From NCBI GenBank assembly GCA_963565915.1, contig OY751489.1:2666001-2730000 (forward strand): DNA of 64,000 bases, written 5' to 3'. The notes beneath the pieces were generated by a model, which had not been told where the DNA came from, made no database searches, and saw only the letters and a program-made list of their open reading frames with translations. This stretch comes from Entoloma clypeatum. Taxonomy: Eukaryota; Basidiomycota; Agaricomycetes; Agaricales; Entolomataceae. This document shows positions 48,293-59,572 of the stretch, one piece after another. A program made the translations under genes and the position numbers. How positions within the stretch are numbered: position 1 is the first letter of the stretch; the number at the start of each line of letters is the position of its first letter.

Positions 48293-49898
48293 CAGTAGCT
48301 CAAAAAACTGTCCCAATGTTTGGCTGTTTTGTACTGTATTGCTAATAACACAACAGGCACTTGTGATAATTTTCTGCAAAAAAGATATGTTATTCTGTAT
48401 CATCTTAGCTTGCTTTTGAGCCCTGGGTCATGTGGTTTGAACAAATATTGATGGAATAATAAATAAAACAAAATAATCAATCATTGGAACAGTTTTTTGA
48501 CCCTTGGTTATTTACACAATTAGTACTTGGTATGACCCCCTTTTGCCTTGATAACTGCTTGTATCCTTCTAGGCATGCTTTCTATAAGTCTTTGGCATGC
48601 TTCTGGTGTAATTTTGTTCCACTCTTCTGCAACCCTCTCCCACAACTCATGTACCCCTTTTGGTGGACTTGGATATTTCCTCAAATTCTTCTTCAGCTCT
48701 ACCCAGAGGTGTTCAATGGCATTGAGATCAGGGGATTGGGCAGGCCAGACCAGAACTTGAATGTTGTTGTCCTCAAACCACTTTGTTGCCTTGTTGGAGG
48801 CATGTTTGGGGTCATTGTCCTGCTGAAATATCCTTTCTCCCTCTGCCATCTCCAACTTTTCAAAGCTTTCCACCACTCCTTCATCCAAAATTTGGCAGTA
48901 TTGGTCTGCATTCATAATCCCCTGAACCTCTGTAAGCACCCCCACCCCATTCCAGCCCATGCACCCCCATACCAAAAGGTTATTCCCCCCTCCATGCTTG
49001 ACTGTAGGAGTAGTGGTTCTGTCAGAAAGTGGTTCCCCCCTTTTTTTCCAAGTATACACCCTCCCATCTGATCCAATCCTGTTAATTTTTGTCTCATCTG
49101 ACCACAAGACCCTCTTCCAATCCTCAACTGTCCAATTTTCATGGTACCTGGCAAATCTGAGACACTCCAGTCAATGGGCCTTTTTAAGCAGAGGACGTTT
49201 CTGCTTGACAACAGAGCGAAAGTCATCAGATTTGAGTGCATTTCTGACTGTTTGAGGTGTGACAGGATTGGGGAGGATGTTGTTGATGTAGTGGGTAGCT
49301 TGAACAGCATTATCAAGCTTTCCTGTAGTGATTTGTTGAATAATTGATTGCTTGTCACGAGGAGTAAGCTTGGAAGGACGGCCCCCTCTGCTGTTTTCCT
49401 TGTCCCCATCAACCTCCTTCTTGATTCTACCAATGGTAGACTTGCCCACACCGGTTTTTTCCTCAATTTGACGCAAAGCATAACCTTCTTGAAGAAGGGA
49501 AACCACAGAGGAGTGCTTGGTAGAAGATGTGGGCCTCATATGATGGTGGAAGAGGAAGAGAAGGGTTGAAATAATTTCAACATGTCAAACTGATGTAAAC
49601 AAGGTCACATGATTTTGTTTATTACTCCCACACTCAAACTCACTGTGATTTGGCTTGCTATAGCAGGGATATTGCCAAAATGACCAAGGGTCAAAAAACT
49701 GTCCCAATGATTGATTATTTTGTTTTATTTATTATTCCATCAATATTTGTTCAAACCACATGACCCAGGGCTCAAAAGCAAGCTAAGATGATACAGAATA
49801 ACATATCTTTTTTGCAGAAAATTATCACAAGTGCCTGTTGTGTTATTAGCAATACAGTACAAAACAGCCAAACATTGGGACAGTTTTTTGAGCTACTG
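48293..49898 (-). mobile_element. Tc1/mariner element 1 (1,606 bp) with 215-bp inverted repeats
   Basis: Flanked by TA at 48291-48292 and 49899-49900, the target duplication of Tc1/mariner. Terminal inverted repeats span 48293-48507 and 49684-49898 and are nearly identical. Each repeat begins with an outer core (TCAAAAAACTGTCCCAATG) and ends with an inverted inner core (CATTGGAACAGTTTTTTGA on the left). The transposase gene lies on the minus strand between them. Close similarity of the two arms suggests a fairly recent insertion. Confidence 0.93.
48520..49539 (-). pseudogene. Tc1/mariner DD34E transposase with one nonsense codon
   Basis: Cut-and-paste transposase of 339 codons. N-terminal helix-turn-helix region (YALRQIEEKTGVGKSTIGRI), the linker GGRPSKLTPRDKQ, then the DDE domain: first Asp in VLWSDETKINRIGSDG, second in IFQQDNDPKHASN, and Glu in SPDLNAIEHLW with exactly 34 residues between the last two. 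The C-terminus ends MPRRIQAVIKAKGGHTKY. The only lesion I see is TGA at 49173-49171 between KKAH and LECLRFARYH, at a place where relatives normally have Arg; a CGA-to-TGA change is the simplest explanation. Otherwise full length. A decaying copy that could have moved recently or by help from another copy. Confidence 0.88.
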
Positions 49899-49900
49899 TA

Positions 49901-50434
49901 CCTAGGCATGGCATACAGTGATTCTGTGGGCCCATGTGGTCAGGGCCCACCCTAGGAAATGTTCCTACATGTAAGAGGGCCTCCAAGCGTCGGTAGCGCC
50001 GCCTGTGGAAGCGATGGATGGGGTGTCAATGGTGAATGTAAGGAGGTGATGGAGAAATGATGTATTTCTCACCTACCATCAGATCAAACCATTGGATATT
50101 CATATGAAGGGTCGGAAAATATACCAGGGATAGTGTAGGACAGTTCTCAAGTGGTCCGAAGAGATTGGGAGAGTTGTAAAAGTCAGGAGGCAGGATATGG
50201 TCGTCGGAACGCAACATGACACAGTGAACAAACAATTGCCTAAACAGGATTCAACCACACCTCCTGTCCCAACAACCATATCTCATCTTCCAGCTTCAAC
50301 AATTCTCCCAATCCATCCTGAAGTGCATATTAGACAAAACCTTGCTTCCTGTCTTCCACACTGCTTGGATTCCTTTGGGGTCTTTTGCAGTGGGTAGATA
50401 TACATCCAAGACACTCTCTATAAGTCTCTATATA
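49901..50434 (-). other. Unidentified decayed sequence between the Tc1 elements
   Basis: On the minus strand this holds ILPPDFYNSPNLFGPLENCP and, after a possible intron, TDAWRPSYM followed by stops. A diverged relative with TDAWRPIYTIE lies at about 52375-52437. The protein or repeat family is not recognised. Tc1 element 1 sits immediately beyond 49900. Confidence 0.35.
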
Positions 50435-52053
50435 TAGTGCCTCACAAAACTGATTCAATGTTTGCTACTTTGTGAATACCTTCAAAATAACTTTGCAAAT
50501 AATGCCAATCAAAAGAAGGTATTGGTACCTGGTTAAAAGCCCTGCTTCAGGACTCTCGGAATCTGCAATAATTATGTAATTCCCATAAAAAATGATCAAT
50601 ATATGATCAAATTACTCCAGGGACTCATTGAATCAGTTTTGTGAGTATGTACAATAAATACAGTATTTTATACTTTAGTACTTGGTATTACCCCCCTTAG
50701 CTTTGATTACTGCCTCTACCCTTCTTGGCATACTTTCTATCAGGTTTTGACACACTTCTGGCTCTATATTATTCCACACCTCTGCTGCTCTGTCCCAAAT
50801 CTCCCAGACTCCCTTGGGTGGTGTTGGATATTCATTCAACTTCTTTTTAATATGAACTTAGAGGTGTTCAATAGGATTGAGGTTTGGGGACTGTGCAGGC
50901 TAATCCAGTAGAGCAATATTCTTGCTGTCCATCCATTTTTTGGCCTTCTTGGAGGTGTGCTTGGGGTCATTGTCTTGCTGAAAAATAATCTCCTCTTCAG
51001 AGATTCTACTCTCCTCCATGCTGGGTAGCAAATTGTCTTCTAAAATGGACACATACTGATCAGCATCCATCCTCCCCTCAACCTCTGCAAGTCTCCCCAC
51101 ACCTTCCCAACCCATACAACCCCAAACCATAATATTTCCTCCCCCAAACTTGACTGTGCCCTGAACCTCTCTTTCAATAAGCCCCTCACCCTTCTTTTTC
51201 CAGACCCATTCCTTGCCATCTGACCCAAACCTGTTGATTTTGGTCTCATCTGACCAAATGACCCTCTTCCAGTCCTCCACTGTCCATTCCCTGTGCTTCA
51301 TAGCAAATGCCAACTGCCTCTTCCGATGTATGGCCTTTAAGAAAGGTCTTTTCTTCTTTGTTACAGCCTTGAATTCATGTTTTCTGAGAACCCTTCTCAC
51401 AGTTTCTGGGGAGACAGGATTGGAGATGACAGTGTTGATGTGTTTGGTAGCCTGCACAGCATTGGAGGCTCTCCCTGAGGTGATTTGTGAAAGTATGTTT
51501 CGTGCGTTGGTGGGAGAAAGCTTGGATGGACGACCACCAGAAGAGAGATTGCAATGAGGAAGAAGATTCTGAAGCACTCCGGAGACAGTTGGTTGGCTGA
51601 CACCCAGGTTAGAGGCAATATGACGAGTGGAGTGACCATTGGAGGCCAGAGAAAGAATGTTTTCCTTGTGGGAAGAGAAGATAGGGTGCATGATTAATTA
51701 TGGAGGCTGTTGAGGTTGGATTCTTCTTATACAACTTTCCTTGACAACCCATTAGGGTTCTATTCAAGTTCCATCAGTAAGTCATGACAACTGGTTACCA
51801 TACAACCAGTGAAGCATTTGATTCTAATAATTGCCATAGATACTCACAAAACTGATTCAATGAGTTGCTGATTTAATTTAATCATATCTCCATGGATTCT
51901 GATCTAAATCATATGATTCCTTTATATTCTGAAAGCCCTGAAGTAGGGCTTTCAATTATATACCAAAGGTTTAATTCAATTGGTATTCTTTGCAGAGTTA
52001 TCTTGAAGGTATTCAAAAAGCAACAAACATTGAATCAGTTTTGTGAGGCACTG
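50435..52053 (-). mobile_element. Tc1/mariner element 2 (about 1,619 bp), same terminal architecture as element 1
   Basis: Bounded by TA on both sides (50433-50434, 52054-52055). Arms are about 50435-50648 and 51839-52053. As in element 1, each arm starts with an outer core (CCTCACAAAACTGATTCAATG) and ends with the same core inverted (CATTGAATCAGTTTTGTGAG at 50625-50644; mirrored at 51843-51862). The two arms have diverged noticeably from each other, so this copy is older than element 1. The first base is T rather than C. Confidence 0.85.
50675..51691 (-). pseudogene. Tc1/mariner DD34E transposase with two nonsense codons
   Basis: 339-codon transposase related to but distinct from that of element 1. 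HTH region STRHIASNLGVSQPTVSGVL, GGRPSKLSPTN, then WSDETKINRFGSDG (first Asp), IFQQDNDPKHTSKKAKKW (second Asp) and SPNLNPIEHL (Glu), spacing 34 residues. Two stops occur at positions that are Trp in element 1: TAG before PAQSP (near 50902-50900) and TAA after IEHL (near 50860), both explained by G-to-A on this strand. The C-terminus MPRRVEAVIKAKGGNTKY is conserved. Inactive as it stands. Confidence 0.85.
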
Positions 52054-52498
52054 TACATTTGTACTATCATTTAAATACATGTAAACTTGTTCTAATATAT
52101 AGTACAACATACTAGACTTCATTCTCAGCCAATATCATGAGATGGAGATGATTTAATAAGCTAAAAAGTGGTCAGGGACTGAAGAATGGGGAGGAGCACA
52201 TACCTCTCCTTGAGATATTACTCTCCCCATTGCAAAGCGCTACCTGTATGTTCATTATAGAGTATATAAAGGTATGGGGGAAGGTATATGGGCACCCTAG
52301 CAAGGGTAGAATATGGTGAAAAGACCGAAATTGTATGTACTCGCCTTGGGTCCAGATCATCATCTTAACCCCCCAGGATGGTCAGGGCACCTGTGCAAGG
52401 CTATTCTATGGTGTAAATAGGTCTCCAAGCGTCGGTAGTACAAGGTGTTCAATGCCTGTACCAGGTGTCAAGGTGTAGAAGATGAGGTGTACATCAAA
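52054..52498. other. Decayed non-coding sequence between element 2 and the solo arm
   Basis: No gene supported. On the minus strand around 52437-52375 it reads TDAWRPIYTIE and then stops, a diverged match to 49975-49998. The shared DNA word is CTCCAAGCGTCGGTAG at 49981 and 52422. Confidence 0.4.
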
Positions 52499-52599
52499 TA
52501 ACCAGGTACCAATACCTTCTTTTGATTGGCATTATTTGCAAAGTTATTTTGAAGGTATTCACAAAGTAGCAAACATTGAATCAGTTTTGTGAGGCACTG
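52499..52599 (-). repeat. Solo outer arm of a Tc1 element-2-type inverted repeat
   Basis: These 101 bases are the reverse complement of the first 101 bases of element 2 (50435-50535), identical except for the terminal base, and end in CTG followed by TA (52600-52601). The match is much better than between the two arms of element 2 itself. Confidence 0.88.
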
Positions 52600-53078
52600 T
52601 ATATACAAGGGTGATGGGGTGGTGTTGTTGTCAGATGTATGTAGAGGGCTATAGGAGACAATATAGACCTCCTTAGTATATAGGAGGATGGGGGAATGAA
52701 GTTCAAGGCACGGGAGGAATGGGGAAAGGGGAGGGGATGGGGGCAGGATTTGATGTGTGGCAGGGGTGTGGGAGTGCGCCTGGACATTGCTCCCCGGTGA
52801 AAACCGACTCTGACGAGGTCAGATCAGATAGATTATGGCAGATTTGTTTCTGTGTTTAGCCATGCAATCGAGGTGGATCTAATTCTGCCAATTTGCGAGG
52901 TGTTTCTCCCTGGGACACACTGGTAAAGCGATGTGTCAAGCAGGGTCAACCATGTTTAACCATGCTGCTCAATGGGTTGAAATCACTGTAATTCGATGTG
53001 GTTCGATGCGCAAGCGCTAACTCAATGAGAATATGTCTTGCATACGTAGCGCAGTTATTAGTACCTAGGGCATTTTCA

Positions 53079-55985
53079 ATGCCTAAAACCAACACGCTGC
53101 CGATGAATCCAACAAGAAAAACATATACCTGCTCATGCATCCAAGGTTGCGAAGGCCAACTCCGAGAACTATCACAAATGCAATATACCAGACATGCCAA
53201 ATTCAGGAAACTGGAGGCCAACAACGTATCAGGAGGCAACGCTGTAGATTCAGAGCCAACTGAAGGAACAACTCCTTATGACAACGCAAGTCCATTCAAA
53301 CATTAGCCTTGTACGCGAACTCATTAAAGATTGGCTTTTAGCGTTGTGACTCGGACTCTCCGTGGAATCTCAATGTGAACCCAATGGCCGCGGATGTCGA
53401 TTCGGTGACATTTGAAGCCTCTGAGCCAACCTCTAACAATCACCACGTCCCGGACTTGGATGACAGGGATTCCAATTGTCTTGATGAACCTTACCCTGAG
53501 ACTCCTGCTGATCTTTCTCTGGCTGACAATGTAGATTTCGATGCACTGTTTGAGAATACCAGGCTGGTAGACCTTTGTATCACCAATGAATTCATTCAAG
53601 CACTCCAGTTGGCCTCGCTTGATCACAAAGTTTACAGCAAAATGGACCCACAATCTCTTCACCGTCTCAGGAATCTGCCGACATCTTCTTTTGATATCAA
53701 AGACCAGCCAGATTTGCGTCTAGCGCTGGATCTTTTTATCTCTACTCTTGGGTCTTCGGTCGAAACTTTCAACAACACCTGTGCTTCCATATTGAGGCAA
53801 CATCCAGAGGATCCTCTACCATTGTATGATCAGACGAAGCGTCTCATCACGGAGATCACGGGGGTTGAATCTATTGTACATCTGATGTGCAAAAATAGTT
53901 GTGTTGCCTTTACTGGACCATTTTCCGGGCTTGAGAAGTGTCCAAAATGTGAAGAACCAAAACTATGTCCAGTTACAGGAAAACCGCAGCAGGAGTTTCA
54001 CACAATACCAATTGGACCAATCTTGCAAGCTCTGTGGCGGTATTCTCGAGTGCGCAGCAGTTTTATTACCGGCAACGCAAAACCGCGGAAATTATCGCAG
54101 AGCTTCAGGCTAATCTGGGAAGGCTATCGTCCTATGACGACTTCTTTCATGGGAGCAATTATCTCAATAACATCAAAAATGGAAATATACAAGACGATGA
54201 CATTGTCTTGATGTTTTCCATAGATGGTGCCCAGCTATATGCCCACAAGGCATCCGATTGTTGGATATACATATGGGTTATAATGGACTACAGCCCCAAC
54301 AAACGTTACACAAAATTGTGCGTACAACCAGGAGGCTTTATTCCTGGTAAGCCGAAAAACTTGGATTCATTCCTATTCCCGGGACTCTATCACCTATGTG
54401 CCCTTCAACGCGAGGGCCTTCACATTTGGGATGCATCTGCAAATCGTCTGTTTCTCTCTCGACTTTTTCTGGCATTGAACACGGCGGACGGTCCCGGGAT
54501 GGCTTACCTTGATGGCCTTCAGGGGAAGTTTGGATGTCGCCTTTATTGTCCAACCCCAGGTCGCCATAAACCAAACACACCTCAGTATTATCCAGCATTG
54601 CTGAAACCACTCAATTATGTTGTGTCTGGTTGCGACCATCCTGACATCTCTGACTTCACGCCGACGATGGCAGGCTCAGCTCAGCGTTATGCCAAGAATC
54701 TTCAGTTTCTTGCAGCATCCCCAAACAAGACGCAGTACAAGAAAAGACGACTGGAAACTGGAATTACAAAGCCCACCATCTTTCTGGGCCTTTCACCCAA
54801 TCGTAGACTCGGAATACCAGGATGCTTTGGATCGGACATTATGCATCTCGCCACCTTCAATCTTGCCGACCTCTTTATATCTTTATGGCGTGGCATAATC
54901 AACAACGAAGTCCTTGACCCTATATCAGGATGGCCATGGGCTGTTCTTCAGGGTGATATTTGGGCATCACATGGCAAAGACGTAGCTGCTGCTACACCCT
55001 ATCTCCCTGGATCATTTGACCGCCCTCCTCGAAACATTGCTGAAAAAATTAACAGTGGCTACAAGGCTTGGGAGTGGCTGCTGTACCTGTACGGTCTTGC
55101 CCCAGCACTTCTGTATGGTGTGCTTCCTGAACCATACTACTCACATTTCTGCAAACTTGTACGAGCCATGCGGATCATCCAACAGTACCACATCCAGCTC
55201 TCCGATCTCATATTGGCAGACAATTTATTGAAGACCTTCGTTTCCGAATTCAAAACACTTTATTATCAATGCCGGGAGGATCACATTCATTTCTGCTGAC
55301 AGAGTATTCATGCCCTGCTCCACCTTCCATATGAGGCCACAAGAATTGGACCACTAATCTGCTCCTCGCAATGGACGATGGAGCGCATGATTGGGAATTT
55401 AGGAGGCGAAATCCGGCAGCCATCTAATCCATATGCCAACCTATCTCAATGTGGGTTGTTCAGGTGTCAGGTGAATGCCTTAACTGCAATTATACCTGAT
55501 CTTCAGCTCTCCAAACCCAAGCTGCCCAGACGTGCGGTTGATCTAGGTAACGGATATGCACTCCTCCGTGCTCGGGACAGATATGATTGGAAAATGGAAG
55601 TTCGTGAAGCCTGTGCGCTTGTACAGTACCTTGCACATGCGCACCAAATCGAATTTCATTTGGAGCAGTGGTGTCCCAAAATTGCGCGCTGGGCACAAAT
55701 TCGGCTCCCAAATGGACAGGTGGCTAGATCACGTTGAAACGAGGGGCGTAAGCCCCTGAATAAGGTCAGAATGGCTCGAAATGTGAAGGTGCTGTGTTAG
55801 CTTGCATCCTCGTTATATTATTGACATGTTTCTGTAGTTCAATCATGATGAGACTGTGCGCTTTGGTGAAGTGTTGTACTATTTCCAGTGTTATGTAAAG
55901 AAGAAATTATTGGGCCTTGCTATCATTTCGGCATATTCCACGCCCCACCCAGGTCTTCTGAAGGCGTCACACGGAACCTTTATTT
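53079..55985 (+). pseudogene. CACTA-type (TNP2-like) transposase gene, 5' and main part, interrupted by copia
   Basis: Transposase of the En/Spm (CACTA) TNP2 group common in Agaricomycetes. An N-terminal piece with YTCSCIQGCEGQLRELSQMQ resembles the zinc-binding start; then IVHLMCKNSCVAFTGPFSG, CPKCEEPKL, and HTIPIGPILQALWRYS. Near 54045 the frame shifts by one base to AQQFYYRQRKTAEI, MFSIDGAQLYAHKASDCWIY, PGGFIPGKPKNLDSFLFPGL, LQGKFGCRLYCPTPGRHKP and GSDIMHLATFNLADLFI. Nonsense codons are TGA at 55297-55299 (after EDHIHFC) and TGA at 55735-55737. The downstream exon after an acceptor near 55838 reads FNHDETVRFGEVLYYFQC and HPGLLKASHGT, then is cut by the copia LTR at 55986; its continuation is at 62083. 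Terminal CACTA repeats were not found. Confidence 0.8.
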
Positions 55986-56297
55986 TGTTGAAACTTTTCC
56001 CATCACATAGATTAGATTAGATTAGATTACATCACGTGACCAATTACATATCTTCCTTACATACTTATTTGGTTGGTACAAACAGTAGTACGGTATATAA
56101 GACCAGGAAACTGTCAATATCAATAAGTTGTCTCTTGACTCTTAACCAGCTCCATCACTCTCACCAGCCTCAACCGCTCTCACCAGCCTCATCCACCCAA
56201 ACCATGTAAGTGGCTAGAACGGTTGTGTAGAGTACTTCCATACTGTAGCTGTGTTGCTCAGTACACCTGTGGCTAGTGCCCAGGTGGAACTTCAACA
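55986..56297 (+). repeat. 5' LTR of the copia element
   Basis: TG...CA ends; a GATTA-type direct repeat (ATTAG x3) near 56010-56026; and a TATATAA box at 56094-56100 that should drive transcription of the element. Immediately preceded by TATTT. Confidence 0.95.
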
Positions 56298-56310
56298 GGT
56301 TATGGGCCCC
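56298..56310 (+). other. Primer-binding site, initiator-tRNA-Met anticodon type
   Basis: GGTTATGGGCCCC follows the LTR directly. GGTTATGGGCCC is complementary to the anticodon arm of initiator tRNA-Met (around CCCATAACC), as in Drosophila copia, where a half tRNA rather than the 3' end primes reverse transcription. Confidence 0.7.
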
Positions 56311-56668
56311 GGATAGCAAAGGGACCTGGGAACGCTGGCAACAGCAAGTACCTGCCCACTCTACCCTGGTTGGCAAAGAACTGATCGAAAGATCTGGTCT
56401 CTGAGTCATACTTCTTCACACATGAACCTGGGAACGTCATTACGACAAGTACCTGTCATGAAGCGTCCCTAAAGGGGATTGGCTTAGTACACATCATGTG
56501 GAAAAGTTGATCATACCTCATACGCTTCTGACATATAAAAAGGGTTTTTCGCATGACCGCTATTCCTGAAGGGAATATGTCATGAGGAATCATTTACTTG
56601 TTTTCTCAAAATCAAATTCATTAAAAAACATATCACTGATTGGGAAACCCTTTCCTAGATTCATTAAA

Positions 56669-59258
56669 ATGTCTACCTCTCGCTCTGCTCTTGACACCAT
56701 CTCTGCCTTCGACAGCATTGACTACCAAAGCTGGGCCGAAAAAATGAAGTCTTACCTCCTCCATCAAGGAGTTTGGCGCCTCGTCTCTGGCGACATCCCT
56801 CGGCCTGATATTGCCGACTTTACCACCACTGTCTCCACACCTGCCGCTTCCGCTTCCCTTCCTCCAGTGATTGTCACCACAGTCGACCAGCCTGGCTTCC
56901 GTAAAGAAGAAAAGTCTTGGATAAGGGATGACAACATGGCGCTTGGATCTATCCGCTTGAAGGTTTCCGAGGCCATCAGGCGCCACATCAAAGACAGCAA
57001 CTCAGCATTGGATGCATGGAAAACCCTGAAAGACGCATACGACAAAGTCATCCCAGCCGCTATCTTTGGCGACTTCAAGGCTGCCGCCTCCTTCAAACTC
57101 TCTGGACGTGACCCTGTGCCAGAGATCGAGCGCCTGGGATCCCTCTTCGCTTGTCTCAGCGAATCAAAGTTCATCGTGCCCGACCTAATGCAAGCAATGA
57201 TTCTTGCCAGTGCCATCCCTGATGCGTGGTCGTCCCTCTCGACGGCTCTCTTCCAGGTATACAATGCTGATGATTTCACGTGGAAAGCGGTCGCCGAGAG
57301 CATCATCTCTGAGTACCGGCGCAAGTACTCAATTGGGTCGACTTGTGCGTCCAATGAGCAGGCCCAGAAAATTTCCGGGACAAAGCGAAAGGGGCAAGAC
57401 CCCAAATGGGAAAAGCAACAAAAGCTGAGTACCTCGCAAAACGATGCTGACGAGCAGCCTAACTCGACCGACCCAAGTACCGCTTCTGAAAAGAAGAAGG
57501 GAAAGGGACGCTGGCGCAATCAGAAAAAGAGTGCCAACAATGCGGACAACACATCCGACCATGCGGAGGAAACAGTTGAGTTTATTGCTCCTGCCATTCA
57601 CTTCCCTCGTCAACTGGCTCCTTCTTTCACCACCATCACTGGGCGCGGAAAAACGCTAAGTACCACTCAGCCCGACTCCGAATGGATGCAGTCGCTCCTT
57701 CAACGGATGAACCCGCCTCCCTCTCAGTACACCGGGCTTCCATCTGGAAAGCCGTCCATGTGGAAAAAGAACGATCACGTCCGCAAACTTGCGCGGGGTA
57801 TCGGTGCTCGACCCTCAGGGTCAAATCTTCGAATTCTGGATATGATTATCCCAGAAGAAGATGAAAGACCATCCAAGCAGCATCGAGTTACTCCGCCTTT
57901 GGATAACTCCCTCAGGATGATGGACATTGATCATCAATCGGAGCGCATGGGGCCAGATGAATTGATTGAACTCGACGGTTCGTCAACTTATTCCTTCAAA
58001 CCTTATCAATTGAGGAACGCTAACAATGCCTGTTTACAGACATATAATATATTAGCCAGTACCAGTGCAGAATGTATAGATCACTTTAGTAACGATCTAC
58101 ACAAAAAATTTATAAAACATTTTGCCAATTGCACACATTGTAAAGGAAAAGAACGCGCACAATGGATCTTAGATTCTGGTGCCTTGTTACATTTCACCCA
58201 TGAGTTTAAGGACTTCGCATACTACAGACCCCTCAAAGTCAAGCGATTTGTCCAAACAGCTGCAAAGGGTAAGAAACTGGAAATACTCGGAGTTGGGGCC
58301 GTTCCAGTACGGCACACCCTGAATGGGGAAACTAAAACCCACCTCCTCCGACCGGTATTCTACATTCCGGACATGGATACACGCTTACTATCATTAGGCG
58401 TCTTTCTTAACCATGGATACAAAGTAGACGGAGTATGTGGAGAAATCAACATCTCCAAAGGGCTGAACAAAATACAGTTCTTGCCCCACATTATTGGACA
58501 AACCATTTACTGGCTTGACACTGAAATCCACTACGATCAAATTCATGCAATTTCTAGTGAAGTCACGGTTGAAATCTGGCATAAATGTCTTGGCCACCCA
58601 AATGACCAGGCACTCGGAAAGATTCCCAGCAGTACCAAAGGGGTACCTGAAACATTAGTACGTGAGAAATCACAGGAAAGCTGCACAGGGTGCCTCAAAG
58701 GGAAAATGCCAAATCAGTCATATCCCAATTCCATAACAAGGGCAGTCAAACCCTTCGATTTAATTCATTCGGATCTAAAACAGATATCCACGGCATCATA
58801 TCACAAGTACAAATACTTCCTCACCTTTTTGGATGATTTTTCATCCCATGTCTGGGTCGTCTTGCTTAGGAAAAAGTCTGGTGCCATTACAGCACTGAGA
58901 CAATTTCTTGCGATGATCCAGAATCAATTCGCCGCTACTCCAAAAATGGCGAGTTGATGGAGGCGGAGAATTCGACGAATACAAGGATGAACTTGCCGAT
59001 CATGGAATTCTAATCGACATCACGCTCCCATATCAGCATCAGCAGAATGGTAGAGCAGAACAAATAAATCGAACTCTGTGTGGGAAAAATCTCAGGCATT
59101 GCGCTTCGATGCATGTCTACCGCCCATGTGGTGGGAATTCTGTTTGGAACATGCAGCATTTCTATACAACAGAACCCCCATGCGGCGTCTTGAATGGAAA
59201 ACCCCTTTTTTCAGGGTGACCAATGAGATCCCCGACATGTCCAGCGTCAGAGTCTTCG
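56669..59258 (+). pseudogene. copia gag, protease and integrase region, frameshifted
   Basis: The Gag part starts near ATG 56669 (an ATG at 56582 is also in frame) with DSIDYQSWAEKMKSYLLHQG, a UBN2/gag-like domain. No CCHC zinc knuckle is visible; only CTHCKGK precedes the protease motif WILDSGALLHFTHEF. The GAG-pre-integrase block WHKCLGHPNDQALG and CTGCLKGKMP follow, then the integrase core PFDLIHSDLKQIS and DDFSSHVWVVLL. A one-base shift in the A-run near 58945 ends the frame at 58955-58957 and DGGGEFDEYKDELADHG continues in another frame; a second shift occurs near 59078, where WEKSQALRFDACLPPMWWEF resumes. The frame then reaches VRVF at 59257, where the SINE-like insertion begins. Confidence 0.85.
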
Positions 59259-59572
59259 TATAAGAACCGCACAGGCGCTTCTTTGGGGGGTAGGGCGCAG
59301 ACACCCCCCAGCGCCGCCAACGGCCAACCTCGCAAGGTTGGAGTGCTCTTGCACCGCGCGGCCGAATATTCGGGTGCGCATACTAACGCGTTTGTTTATA
59401 ACAAACTCCCCCGTCCTGGCGCGAGGACTCAACAGCTCGACGGAGCTTTGCGCCGCTTGTTTTTCTTGCGTACGTAGGTCCTCGGACCGATGTAGTTTAC
59501 TCTATGTCAAGCGGACTGTACCCTTAGTATACCGCTATACAAATTGTTGACCAAAAAAAAAAAAAAAAAAAA
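59259..59572 (+). mobile_element. SINE-like insertion with 20-nt poly(A) tail inside the copia element
   Basis: A 314-bp GC-rich block ending in 20 A (59553-59572). Leaving it out makes the copia frame continuous through a Gly codon (VRVF then GCQAYIYIPKEKR), which fixes the borders to within a base or two. No open frame, a G6/C6 hairpin at 59284-59308, and a weak B-box-like GGTTGGAGTGC at 59336-59346. No obvious target duplication. The 3' A tail suggests reverse-transcriptase-mediated insertion; family unrecognised. Confidence 0.72.

Noticed and set aside
48484..49071. Plus-strand open frame of 195 codons
   Set aside because: Antisense of the Tc1 transposase; the minus strand carries the DDE motifs.
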